This document shows, piece by piece, positions 15,416 to 24,273 of a stretch of 55,848 bases of DNA. The position numbers and the translations under genes are program-made. The notes under the pieces were generated by a model. It had not been told where the DNA came from. It worked only from the letters and a program-made list of their open reading frames with translations, and ran no database searches. The stretch is from an uncultured Aquincola sp. Lineage in GTDB: Bacteria; Pseudomonadota; Gammaproteobacteria; Burkholderiales; Burkholderiaceae. Each line of letters opens with the position of its first letter. The first letter of the stretch is position 1. The stretch is from positions 1 through 55,848 of the forward strand of contig CAKZXL010000241.1 in the NCBI GenBank assembly GCA_937883885.1, in the 5' to 3' direction.

Positions 15416-17410
15416 TCACTCCGGAGTGATCGACACCACCACCGCGTTGCGCTCGACCGTCTGCCCTGCCTGGCAGGCCACCGACGACACCGTGCCCGAG
15501 CAATCGGCCACGATGCGCATCTCCATCTTCATCGACTCGAGGATCGCGACCACCGCGCCCTTCTCGACGCGATCACCCGGCGCCACCTGCACCTTTAGGA
15601 TCAGCCCCATCATCGGCGCCTTCACATCGCCGCTGTCCTGCGCCGACGCGCTGATGTAGGAGAGATACGGAATCGCCTTCAGCGCGTGCACGCCGCGTCC
15701 GTCCTGCACGTACAGCATGTCGCCGTCGCCGTGCACGCTGACCATCTCGCGCCGGCCGTCGACGATCGCCAGGAATCGGTCCGGTGCATCGGCGGGCGCC
15801 AGCCGCAGGCGCAGCCGCGCGTCGTCGACACCGACCAGCACGCTGCCGTCCGCGCCCACCGGACCGAAGCGGATCTCGGCGCTCACGCCGTCCGTGGCCT
15901 CGACATGCAGGCTGGGAACCGGAGCCAGCCCGTCGTCCCCGGCGCCGAGCTGCCAGCCGCTGCCGGCCCAACCTGTCCAACGGCTGCGGCCTTCGTGCTC
16001 GCGCTGGCCGCGCAGCCACTGCACGGCCGCGATGGCCAGGGTCTGGCCGTCGTGGCGCGCCTTGTCCAGCGCCCAGCCTTCGATCTGCTCGTCGATCAGC
16101 CGGGTATGGAAGGTCGCCTTGCGCGTCTCGGGCAGGTCGATCAGGTGCTGCAGGAAGCCGATGTTGCTGGTGACACCAAACACCACCGTCTCGTCGAGAG
16201 CGCGTTCGAGCCGGTCCAGCGCCTCCTGGCGCGTGGGCGCGTGCGAGATCAGCTTGGCCAGCATCGAGTCGTAGAAAGGCGTGACCTCGCTGCCCGATTC
16301 GATACCCGTCTCGACCCGCACGCCGGGGTGCGGAAAGCGCACCTGCGACAGCCGGCCCGTGGACGGCAGGAAGTTGGCCGCCGGGTCTTCCGCGCAGATG
16401 CGCGCCTCGACGGCGTGGCCGCTGATGCGCACCTCATCCTGGCGCAGCGGCAGGCCCTCGCCGGAGGTAATGCGCATCATCAGCTCGATGATGTCCAGGC
16501 CGGTGACCGCTTCGGTGACCGGGTGCTCGACCTGCAGCCGCGGGTTGACCTCGAGGAAGTGGTAGTCCTGCTCGCCGACGATGAACTCGACCGTTCCGAC
16601 GCCCCGATACGCGAGCCGCTCGCCCAGGCGCACCGCGTCGGACGCCATGCGCTCGCGCATCGCGGCACTGAGGTTCGCGGCGGGCGCCTCCTCGATCACC
16701 TTTTGATGGCGGCGCTGTAGCGTGCACTCGCGCTCGTACAGGTGGATGACCTTGCCTCGGCCGTCGCCGGCGATCTGGATCTCGATGTGGCGGCCACGGC
16801 GGATCAGCTTCTCGACGATCAGGCCGGCGTCGCCGAAGGCGTTTTTCGCCTCGCGCATCGCCGACTCGATCTCCTGCTCGAGGCCGTCGAGCGACTCGAT
16901 GCCGCGCATGCCCTTGCCGCCGCCGCCCGCGGCAGCCTTCAGCATCACCGGCAGGCCGATGCGGCGCACGGTGGCGGCGATCTCGGTCGGATCGGTGCTC
17001 GGTGTCCGGCTGCCGGGCACGATGGGTACGCCGGCGGCTTCGGCCTCGCGCTTGGCCGCGGCCTTGTCGCCCAGACGCTCGATGACCTCGGGCGTCGGGC
17101 CGATGAAGACCAGCCCGGCCGCCTCGACAGCGCGCGCGAAGGCGGCGTTTTCGGCCAGGAAACCAAAACCCGGGTGGATGGCCTCGGCGCCCACGGCCTT
17201 GGCCGCGGCGATCACCGCGTCGATGCGCAGATAGCTCTCGGACGCCGCGGCGCCGCCGATTTCGACCGATTCGCCGATCTCGCGCACATGCAGGGCGTCG
17301 CGGTCGGCCGCGGAGTGCACGCCCGCGGCAGCCACGCCCAGGCGGCGGCAGGTGCGGGCGATCCGGCAGGCGATTTCACCGCGGTTGGCAATCAGAATCT
17401 TCTTGAACAT
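15416..17410 (-). CDS. Acyl-CoA carboxylase biotin carboxylase-BCCP subunit
   Basis: 664 aa, the standard length for MCC/PCC alpha-type subunits. The biotin carboxylase domain begins KKILIANRGEIACRIARTCRRLG, has the glycine-rich ATP loop KAAAGGGGKGMR and the catalytic FLEVNPRLQVEHPVTEAVTG segment. A BT linker region follows, then the C-terminal biotinyl domain with the lysine in LESMKMEM (Lys628). It should carboxylate its own biotin with ATP and bicarbonate. It lies 15 bp downstream of the 523-aa carboxyltransferase on the same strand and is the only biotin subunit near the three carboxyltransferase genes at 17.4-22.2 kb, so it presumably serves them all. Confidence 0.93.
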   Translation of the reverse strand: MFKKILIANRGEIACRIARTCRRLGVAAAGVHSAADRDALHVREIGESVEIGGAAASESYLRIDAVIAAAKAVGAEAIHPGFGFLAENAAFARAVEAAGLVFIGPTPEVIERLGDKAAAKREAEAAGVPIVPGSRTPSTDPTEIAATVRRIGLPVMLKAAAGGGGKGMRGIESLDGLEQEIESAMREAKNAFGDAGLIVEKLIRRGRHIEIQIAGDGRGKVIHLYERECTLQRRHQKVIEEAPAANLSAAMRERMASDAVRLGERLAYRGVGTVEFIVGEQDYHFLEVNPRLQVEHPVTEAVTGLDIIELMMRITSGEGLPLRQDEVRISGHAVEARICAEDPAANFLPSTGRLSQVRFPHPGVRVETGIESGSEVTPFYDSMLAKLISHAPTRQEALDRLERALDETVVFGVTSNIGFLQHLIDLPETRKATFHTRLIDEQIEGWALDKARHDGQTLAIAAVQWLRGQREHEGRSRWTGWAGSGWQLGAGDDGLAPVPSLHVEATDGVSAEIRFGPVGADGSVLVGVDDARLRLRLAPADAPDRFLAIVDGRREMVSVHGDGDMLYVQDGRGVHALKAIPYLSYISASAQDSGDVKAPMMGLILKVQVAPGDRVEKGAVVAILESMKMEMRIVADCSGTVSSVACQAGQTVERNAVVVSITPE

Positions 17411-17425
17411 ATCGCTTCGCCAGTC

Positions 17426-18997
17426 CTACATGCGGAACACGCCGAAGCGCGACGGAACCGCCGGCACCCGGCCGGCCAGATCCAGCAGCATTGCCATCAC
17501 GTCGCGCGTCTCGGCCGGCTCGACGATCAGGTCGCACCAGGTGTTGCGCGCGAAGTTGTAGGCGTTGGCAAAGTCCTCGAAGGTCTTGCGCACCGGCGCC
17601 TTGTAGGCCTCGCGTTCAGCGTCGGTCCAGCTCGTGCCGTCGCGCTTGTGCTGGTCGTCCTTGACCATCGCCAGCGTGGTGGCAGCCTGATCGGGTCCCA
17701 TGATCGCGGCGCGGCCGTTGGGCCACATGATCATTGCGTTGGGCTTGAAGGCGCGGCCGCACATGGCAAGGTAGCCCGCGCCGTAGGAACCGCCGATGAT
17801 CAGCGTGTACTTGGGCACGTTGGCGCAGGTCATCGCGGTGATCATCTTCGCGCCGTGCTTGGCGATGCCGGCCTCCTCGGCCTCGCGGCCGACCATGAAG
17901 CCGTTGATGTCGGCCATGAACAGCAAAGGGATGTCGCGCTTGCAGCACAGGTCGATGAACTGCGTGGCCTTGAGCGCGCTCTCGGAGAACAGCACGCCGT
18001 TGTTGCACAGGATGCCGATGTCGAAACCCTGGATGCGCGCGAAGCCGGTGATCAGCGTATCGCCGAAATCTGGCTTGAACTCGTGCAGGTCGCTGCCGTC
18101 GATGAGGCGCAGCAGGATCTCGCGGTTGCTGGTGGGCACGCGCGGATCGGCGCTGATCAGGCCGTAGATCTCGCGCGGGTCGTGCAGCGGCTCGCGCGGC
18201 TGGGCCACGTCTCGCCGCTGCTTCGGCAAATCGCCGAGGTGGCCGACGAGGTCGCGCAGGATGGCGATGGCGTGCGCGTCGCTCTCGGCCAGCCGGTCGG
18301 TGACGCCGTCCTCGCGGTTGGCGCGCTCGGCATCGGCGGGCGCCGGCACGGCCGAGCCGAAAGCCAGCGCACCGCGATCGCGCACCACCACCACCTCGTC
18401 GCACATTGCCGCGACGAACGCGGCCGAATCCGCCGCGGGCCCGTGGACGCTGCAGATCTGCGCGATGCCCTCGCGCGACATGCGCGTCTGGTTGTACAGG
18501 ATCGATCCGAACTGGCCTTCGTCGGCAAACACCCCCTGCTTGGCACCGGGTGGCTGCGCGCCCGGCTGCAGCATCGTCACGCAGGGCAGCCGGTGCTGCC
18601 ACGCGAAGCGCTGGGCGCGCACGTGCCGGTTGCAGGTGTGGGCGTTGTAGGCACCGTCGTTGACGGTCGGATCGCTGGCGATGACCATGCACGGCCGCCC
18701 GGCAATCATGCCCACGCCGGTGACGACGCCGGCACCGGGCGGGTCGTCGCCGTACAGACCCTCGCCCGCGAGCTGGCACAGCTCCAGGAAGGGCGACCCT
18801 GGATCGAGCAAGGCGCTGATGCGCTCGCGCACCAGCATCTGGCCGGCATCGCGCAGGCGTTGGCGCGCCTCGGCCGCGCCCGCCGCCAAGGCCGCGGCGC
18901 GGCGCGCGCGCAGATCGGCCAGGCGCGCCTCGTAGGCTGTACGGTTGACCTGCAGCTCGTCGGCGCTTGCGGTGATGGCGGATGCGAGAACGCTCAT
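17426..18997 (-). CDS. Acyl-CoA carboxylase carboxyltransferase, N-domain degenerate
   Basis: 523 aa, with two crotonase-like CT halves. The C-terminal (biotin-side) half is intact and MCC-like: CNNGVLFSESALKATQFIDLC, MADINGFMVG, the oxyanion loop IGGSYGAGYLAMCGRA (401-415) and full-length WPNGRAAIMGPDQAAT onward. The N-terminal (acyl-CoA-side) half is damaged. The GPSTAGGAY oxyanion motif is replaced by GPAADSAAF (186-194), and about 12 residues containing the usual ATGE...LGGA segment are missing after position 214. The reading frame is uninterrupted. With the biotin subunit it forms the leftward operon. It likely needs a partner CT with a good N-domain; the tandem pair across the promoter fits. 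Confidence 0.9.
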   Translation of the reverse strand: MSVLASAITASADELQVNRTAYEARLADLRARRAAALAAGAAEARQRLRDAGQMLVRERISALLDPGSPFLELCQLAGEGLYGDDPPGAGVVTGVGMIAGRPCMVIASDPTVNDGAYNAHTCNRHVRAQRFAWQHRLPCVTMLQPGAQPPGAKQGVFADEGQFGSILYNQTRMSREGIAQICSVHGPAADSAAFVAAMCDEVVVVRDRGALAFGSAVPAPADAERANREDGVTDRLAESDAHAIAILRDLVGHLGDLPKQRRDVAQPREPLHDPREIYGLISADPRVPTSNREILLRLIDGSDLHEFKPDFGDTLITGFARIQGFDIGILCNNGVLFSESALKATQFIDLCCKRDIPLLFMADINGFMVGREAEEAGIAKHGAKMITAMTCANVPKYTLIIGGSYGAGYLAMCGRAFKPNAMIMWPNGRAAIMGPDQAATTLAMVKDDQHKRDGTSWTDAEREAYKAPVRKTFEDFANAYNFARNTWCDLIVEPAETRDVMAMLLDLAGRVPAVPSRFGVFRM

Positions 18998-19121
18998 GGC
19001 GCACTCCGGCTGCGGCTCGGTGGCACCATCAAGCGCACTCGAAGGGTGATGGGATGCATGTGTCGTAGGACCTGTGTCGCGAAGCAGCGCCGCATTGCAG
19101 GAGCGGCGGGCATGTCGCTAG

Positions 19122-19140
19122 AATACCAAACATTTGTTAG
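19122..19140. promoter_or_regulatory. Palindromic operator candidate, site 3 (between divergent carboxyltransferase genes)
   Basis: CAAACATTTGTTAG at 19127-19140, core AACATTTGTT (19129-19138), lies in the 169-bp divergent spacer, about 27 bp before the plus-strand start. It aligns with site 1 over 17 positions with 13 identities (TACCAAACATTTGTTAG against TACCGAACGATCGTTAG). Confidence 0.5.
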
Positions 19141-19166
19141 GTCCACCAACTCGCCCGCACACTCTC

Positions 19167-20666
19167 ATGACGACCCACGCAGCGTCCACCCGAACCCGCG
19201 ACTCGCGAGTCGACCAGCGACAAGTCGCCTACCAGGGCCTGCTGGCGACGCTGCGTACCCGCCACGACGAGGCGCTGGCTGGCGGCAGCGATAAGGCCCG
19301 CAGGCTGCACCTGAGCCGCGGCCAGCTGCTGCCGCGCGAACGTGTGCGCGCCCTGCTCGACCCCGGATCACCCTTCTTCGAGATCGGCCAGCTCGCCGGC
19401 GCCGACCTGTACGACGGCGTGCCGCCCGGCGCCACCATGATCACCGGCGTGGGCAAGGTCTGCGGCCGCTGGTGCATGCTGCTCGTCAACGACGCTACCG
19501 TCAAAGGCGGCACGATGTTCGGCATGACGACCAAGCGCCACACACGCGCCCAGTTGTTCGCCTGGTACCACCGCCTGCCCTGCATCACGATGGTCCAGTC
19601 CGGCGGAGGCTTCCTGCCGGACCTGGCCAACATCTTCCCCGACGAGGGGCAGGCCGGTTCGATCATGTACAACCAGGTCAAGATGTCGGCAGAAGGCATC
19701 GCGCAGATCGCGCTCGTGCACGGGCCGTCCACCGCCGGGGGCGCCTACATCCCGGCGCTGTGCGACGAGGTGGTGATCATCCGCAACCAGGGCGCGATGT
19801 TCCTGGGCAGCCCGCAGCTCGTCTTCGCGGCCACCGGCGAGGTGATCGACGTCGAACCGCTGGGCGGCGCCGAGATGCACAGCCGAGTGAGCGGCGTCAC
19901 CGACCACATGGCCGAGAACGACGAGGACGCGCTGGCCATCACGCGGCGCATCGTCGACCACCTGGGCGAGCCGCCCCGCCTACGCTGGACGCGCGCCGAG
20001 CCCAAGCCGCCACTGCATGACCCGCAAGAGCTCACGGGCCTGGCCGGCGTCGGCGTCATCGAAGGCGCGAGCTGCCACGACATCCTCGCGCGTCTCGTCG
20101 ACGGCAGCCAGTTCCAGGAATTCAAGCAGCTACACGGCGAGACGCTGGTGTGCGGCTTCGCTCACATCGAAGGTTACGAAGTCGGCATCGTCGCGGGCCA
20201 CGGCGAGCTCACGGCGCAGGCCTGCGCCAAGGCAGCGCACTTCGTGCAGCTGTGCGGCCAGCGCGACATCCCGCTCGTGTTCCTGGTCGATTCGCCCGGC
20301 TTCGCCGACAGCGGCCAGGCCGGTCAGGCCACGGTCGGCAGGCATGGTGCGAAGCTGCTGAACGCGGTGGCCAATGCCGAGGTCCCCAAATTCACCGTCA
20401 TCACCGGCCGCGCCCACGGCGCGGCCTACCACGCACTGGGCGGCCGCGCGCTCAAGCCCAATGCGTTGCTGATGTGGCCCGGCGCCCGCGCCTCGGCCCA
20501 GCTCGACGCGCCCGACGACGAGGCTGGGGCGATGAACTGGGCGCGGCACCTGTGGTGCGACGCCATCGTCGAGCCCGTGCAGACCCGCGCCGTGCTCGCC
20601 CAGCTGCTCGACATCGCCGGTCGTTTGCCGGCCCGGCCCACCACCTACGGCGCGTTTCGCATGTAG
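19167..20666 (+). CDS. Acyl-CoA carboxylase carboxyltransferase, tandem copy 1
   Basis: 499 aa. The N-domain is intact, with the oxyanion motif GPSTAGGAYIPALCDE (186-201) and FAATGEVIDVEPLGGAEMH. The C-domain is unusual: the GGSYGAG loop is replaced by GRAHGAAYHAL (414-424), VDSPGFADSG stands where MCC has QNITGFMVG, and about 36 residues are missing between WPGARA (438 on) and HLWCDAIVEP, compared with the neighbouring 523-aa CT. The ATG at 19167 is preferred over an upstream TTG that would overlap the operator. It is closely similar throughout to the next gene (roughly three quarters identical by eye), so a tandem duplication. Probably supplies the acyl-CoA half of a mixed CT. Confidence 0.9.
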   Translation: MTTHAASTRTRDSRVDQRQVAYQGLLATLRTRHDEALAGGSDKARRLHLSRGQLLPRERVRALLDPGSPFFEIGQLAGADLYDGVPPGATMITGVGKVCGRWCMLLVNDATVKGGTMFGMTTKRHTRAQLFAWYHRLPCITMVQSGGGFLPDLANIFPDEGQAGSIMYNQVKMSAEGIAQIALVHGPSTAGGAYIPALCDEVVIIRNQGAMFLGSPQLVFAATGEVIDVEPLGGAEMHSRVSGVTDHMAENDEDALAITRRIVDHLGEPPRLRWTRAEPKPPLHDPQELTGLAGVGVIEGASCHDILARLVDGSQFQEFKQLHGETLVCGFAHIEGYEVGIVAGHGELTAQACAKAAHFVQLCGQRDIPLVFLVDSPGFADSGQAGQATVGRHGAKLLNAVANAEVPKFTVITGRAHGAAYHALGGRALKPNALLMWPGARASAQLDAPDDEAGAMNWARHLWCDAIVEPVQTRAVLAQLLDIAGRLPARPTTYGAFRM

Positions 20667-20698
20667 CCGGCACCGGCTGCGCGCAAGCTTCGAGCGGC

Positions 20699-22198
20699 AT
20701 GTCACCGTTTCAGACCGCAGCTGCCACCGCAGGCGCCGCCTTCGACGGGCGATGCGCCGCCTTCGATGGAATGGCCGCGGCGCTCCAGATACGCCGGGAC
20801 GAGGCCTCGGCAGGTGGCAACGAACGGGCCCGCAAGCTCCACCAGAGCCGCGGCCAGATGCTGCCGCGCGAACGCATCGCGGCGTTGCTTGACCCGGGTG
20901 CACCATTCTTCGAGATCGGCCAGCTCACCGCCGCCGACCTGTACGAGGGCGTGCCGCCGGGCGCCACCCTGATCACCGGCGTGGGCCAGGTCGCGGGACG
21001 CGCCTGCATGCTGATCGTCAACGACCCCACGGTGAAGGGGGGCACGATGTTCGGCATGACCACCAAGCGGCATGTGCGGGCGCAGATGTTCGCCTGGCAG
21101 CATCGGCTGCCGTGCATCACGATGGTCCAGCCGGGCGGAGCCTTCCTGCCCGACCTGGCCAACATCTTCCCCGACGATGGCCAGGGCGGATCGGTGATGT
21201 ACAACCAGGTCAAGATGTCGTCCGAGGGGATCGCGCAGATCGCCCTCGTCTTCGGCCCTTCGACGGCCGGCGGCGCCTACATCCCGGCGCTGTGCGACGA
21301 ACTGGTGATCGTGCGCAACCAGGGCGCGATGTTCCTGGGCAGCCCGCAGCTGGTGTATGCCGCCACCGGCGAGGTGATCGACTCGGAGGCACTGGGGGGC
21401 GCACTGATGCACAGCAGCGTGAGTGGCGCGGCCGACCATCTGGCCGACGACGACGCCGATGCGCTGGCCATCACGCGCCGCATCGTGCATCATCTGGGCG
21501 AGCCGTCGCCGCTGCGCTGGACCCGCGCCGACGCGCAAGCACCGATGTACCCGGCCGCCGAACTGCGGGGCCTGGCCCGCCTGCCCGGCCAGGGCGCCGC
21601 CGATGGCCGCGAGATCCTTGCGCGACGCGTCGACGGCAGCCGCTTCCAGGAGTTCAAGCCCCTGCACGGCGACACGTTGCGGTGCGCGTTCGCCCGCATC
21701 GAAGGCCTGGAGGTCGGCATCGTGATGGGCTGCGGCGCGCTAACGGCCCAGGCCAGCGCCAAAGGCGCACACTTCGTCGAACTGTGCGGCCAGCGCGACA
21801 TCCCGCTCGTCTTCCTGGTCGATTCACCCGGCTTCGCCGACAGCGACGAAACGGGTCAGGGCGGCATCGGCCGGCACGGCGCCAAGCTGCTCAACGCGGC
21901 CGCCAACGCCGACGTACCCAAGTTCACCGTCATCGTCGGCCAGGCCCATGGCGCCGCCTATCATGCGCTGTGCGGGCGCGCCTTCAAGCCCAACGCATTG
22001 CTGATGTGGCCCAACGCGCGCGCCGCCGCTTCGCCAGATGCGCCCGACGACGAGGCCAACCCCCTGAATTGGGCACGCCACCTGTGGTGCGACGCCGTCC
22101 TCGAGCCCGAGCAAACGCGCAGCGTGCTGGCCCAGTTGCTCGACATCGCCGGCCGCACGCCGGCCCAGCCGAGCGCCTACGGCGCGTTTCGCATGTGA
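20699..22198 (+). CDS. Acyl-CoA carboxylase carboxyltransferase, tandem copy 2
   Basis: 499 aa, the same length as copy 1. It shares its features: an intact N-domain oxyanion motif GPSTAGGAYIPALCDE and YAATGEVIDSEALGGALMH. The altered C-domain has VDSPGFADSDETGQ, GQAHGAAYHALCGRA and the same deletion after WPNARAAA. The start MSPFQTAAATAG at 20699 lies 32 bp after the stop of copy 1; the much longer in-frame extension runs through copy 1 in another frame and is rejected. Retention of two intact copies suggests either two acyl-CoA specificities or fixed, non-equivalent positions in a hetero-oligomer. It converges on the acetoacetyl-CoA synthetase gene at 22241. Confidence 0.9.
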   Translation: MSPFQTAAATAGAAFDGRCAAFDGMAAALQIRRDEASAGGNERARKLHQSRGQMLPRERIAALLDPGAPFFEIGQLTAADLYEGVPPGATLITGVGQVAGRACMLIVNDPTVKGGTMFGMTTKRHVRAQMFAWQHRLPCITMVQPGGAFLPDLANIFPDDGQGGSVMYNQVKMSSEGIAQIALVFGPSTAGGAYIPALCDELVIVRNQGAMFLGSPQLVYAATGEVIDSEALGGALMHSSVSGAADHLADDDADALAITRRIVHHLGEPSPLRWTRADAQAPMYPAAELRGLARLPGQGAADGREILARRVDGSRFQEFKPLHGDTLRCAFARIEGLEVGIVMGCGALTAQASAKGAHFVELCGQRDIPLVFLVDSPGFADSDETGQGGIGRHGAKLLNAAANADVPKFTVIVGQAHGAAYHALCGRAFKPNALLMWPNARAAASPDAPDDEANPLNWARHLWCDAVLEPEQTRSVLAQLLDIAGRTPAQPSAYGAFRM

Positions 22199-22240
22199 GC
22201 AGGCCGCCGGGGGACCTCGGCTTAAGCCCCCACTCGGACC

Positions 22241-24250
22241 TCAGCCGAGCCGCCCGTCACCCTCGAGCCAACGCGCGACTTCGCCCTTGAAGTCCACGAA
22301 GTACTGCAGCGCGGCCGGATTCATCATCGCGTCTCGGCTGGCCACCTTCTCCGGCGCCGCGCCCAGCAGGATCTTGCGCACTGGCACTTCCAGCTTCTTG
22401 CCGGTGAGCGTGTAGGGCACCGCGTCGATCGCGTAGAACCGGTCCGGCACGTGGCGCGGCGAGCCCTGGGTGCCCAGCGCCCGCGTGATGCGCCCCTGCA
22501 TCGCGGCGTCGAGCGCATGGCCCGGCTTGGCGACGACGAACATCGGCATGAAGAACTTGCCGCCCGGCAGATCGAGATTGACCACCAGGCTGTCCTGCAC
22601 GCCCTCGACGTTCTCGACGATGCGGTAGATCTCGGCCGTGCCGATGCGAACACCGGCGCGGTTGAGCGTCGAGTCGGAGCGGCCGTAGATGTAGCAGCCG
22701 CCGCGCTCGTTGACCTTGAAAAAGTCGCCGTGTCGCCACTGGCCAGGGTAGACGTCGAAGTAGCTCTCGCGGTAGCGCCGATGGTCGGTGTCGCCCCAGA
22801 AATACAACGGCATCGACGGCATCGGCTTGCGGATCACCAGTTCGCCGACGCTGTCGATCAGCGGCTGCCCGTCGTCGTCCAGCGCGTGGGCATCGACGCC
22901 GAGCAGCCGCGTCTGGATCTCGCCGGCGTACACCGGCAGCGTGGGCGAAGCGCCGACGAAGGCCGAACAGACGTCGGTGCCGCCACTCTGCGAGGTCACC
23001 CAGAGGTCCTGCTTGACCTCGCGATAGAACCACTCGAAGGTCTCCGGGGACGCAGGTGCCCCCCCCAGAAGCACCGACCGCAGTGCAGACAGGTCGTACT
23101 TCTGCGCCGGCCGCACGCCGGCCTTCATCATCATCTGCACGAAGGTCGGGCTGGCGCCGAACATCGTCACGCGATGTTCGGCCGCGAGTTGCCACAGCCG
23201 CTCGACATCGGGCGCCAGCGGGTTGCCGTCGTACAGCACGATGCGCCCGCCCTGGCACAGCCCCATGACCATGAAGTTGAACATCATCCAACCGGTGGTC
23301 GTGTAGAAGAACAGGCACGAGTCCGGCGTCTGGTTGGCGTGGAAGGCGATGACCTTGTGGGTTTCGAGTGTCATGCCGCCGTGGCTGTGCGTGATCGCCT
23401 TCGGCAGGCCGGTTGTGCCCGAGGAATACAGGATCCAAAGCGGGTGCGAGAACTCCACGTCCTCGTAGTGGAAGTCCTCATGCCGCAACGCCCGTTCGCT
23501 CATCACCTCGGACCACAGGCGCGCGCGCGGCGTCGGCCTTGGCGCGGCCGGGTCGAGGTCGGGCAGGAAGACCAGGTGCTCCAGCGTTGGCAGGCCTTCC
23601 ACGAGTTGCGCCAGTTCGCCCCGGCGGTCGTAGTCCTTGCTCCCAAAGCGGTAGCCGTCCACCGCGAACAGAAGCCGGGGCTCGATCTGCTGAAAGCGTT
23701 CGAGAATGCTGCGCGCGCCGAAGTCGGGCGAGCACGCGGACCAGACGGCACCGATCGCGGTGGTAGCCAGCAGCGCCACCACGGCCTCCGGCGTGTTCGG
23801 GAGGGTCGAGACCACGCGGTCTCCGGGTCGGATGCCCATGCGGCGCATGGCCTCGGCCAGCGTGGCCACCTGGTCGCGCAGATCCTCCCAGTTCAGGGTT
23901 GTGGGCAGGCGAATCTCGCTGCGATGGTGGATGGCCGGCCGCCCGCGCTGACCCTTTCGGAGCATGTGCTTGGCGAAGTTCACCCTTGCACCGGGGAACC
24001 ACACCGCACCGGGCATCACTCGCTCGTTCAGCACACCCGTGTACGGCGCGGACGAGTCGATCTCGAAGTACTGCCACAGCGCGTCCCAGAAGTCCTCCAC
24101 GAAGTCGACCGACCATTGCCACAGCGCGGCGTAGTCGGCGAAGTCCAGGCTGCGGTGCTCGCGCAGCCAGTCCATGAACCGAGCCAGCTGCGACGTCCGC
24201 ACGAGCGCCCGGCTCGGGGTCCACAGCAGGTCGCCTTCCTGTATGGTCAT
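22241..24250 (-). CDS. aacS: Acetoacetyl-CoA synthetase, second copy
   Basis: 669 aa ANL enzyme of the acetoacetate-CoA ligase family. P-loop YSSGTTGLPKAITHSHGG, TTGWMMFNFMVMGL, SQSGGTDVCSAF, the hinge YGRSDSTLNRAGVRIGTAEIYRIVENVEG and the C-terminal TLTGKKLEVPVRKIL with the acylation Lys are all present. It is the last gene of the leftward operon that starts at 29066, directly after the alpha/beta hydrolase. It is clearly related to the copy at 6540-8513 but not a recent duplicate. Acetoacetate is the usual substrate; two divergent copies in one locus hint that one may act on another 3-oxo or branched acid. Confidence 0.9.
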   Translation of the reverse strand: MTIQEGDLLWTPSRALVRTSQLARFMDWLREHRSLDFADYAALWQWSVDFVEDFWDALWQYFEIDSSAPYTGVLNERVMPGAVWFPGARVNFAKHMLRKGQRGRPAIHHRSEIRLPTTLNWEDLRDQVATLAEAMRRMGIRPGDRVVSTLPNTPEAVVALLATTAIGAVWSACSPDFGARSILERFQQIEPRLLFAVDGYRFGSKDYDRRGELAQLVEGLPTLEHLVFLPDLDPAAPRPTPRARLWSEVMSERALRHEDFHYEDVEFSHPLWILYSSGTTGLPKAITHSHGGMTLETHKVIAFHANQTPDSCLFFYTTTGWMMFNFMVMGLCQGGRIVLYDGNPLAPDVERLWQLAAEHRVTMFGASPTFVQMMMKAGVRPAQKYDLSALRSVLLGGAPASPETFEWFYREVKQDLWVTSQSGGTDVCSAFVGASPTLPVYAGEIQTRLLGVDAHALDDDGQPLIDSVGELVIRKPMPSMPLYFWGDTDHRRYRESYFDVYPGQWRHGDFFKVNERGGCYIYGRSDSTLNRAGVRIGTAEIYRIVENVEGVQDSLVVNLDLPGGKFFMPMFVVAKPGHALDAAMQGRITRALGTQGSPRHVPDRFYAIDAVPYTLTGKKLEVPVRKILLGAAPEKVASRDAMMNPAALQYFVDFKGEVARWLEGDGRLG

Positions 24251-24273
24251 GAGAATGCTCCGGGTAAAGTCTG

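Noticed and set aside
16742..19294. 850-codon open frame on the plus strand
   Set aside because: It is antisense to the biotin carboxylase and carboxyltransferase genes, repeats no known domain and reflects the lack of AT-rich stops in high-GC DNA.
22216..22249. Stem CTCGGCT/AGCCGAG as a terminator between convergent genes
   Set aside because: The loop is about 20 nt, there is no T-run on either strand and the right arm overlaps the stop of the acetoacetyl-CoA synthetase gene.
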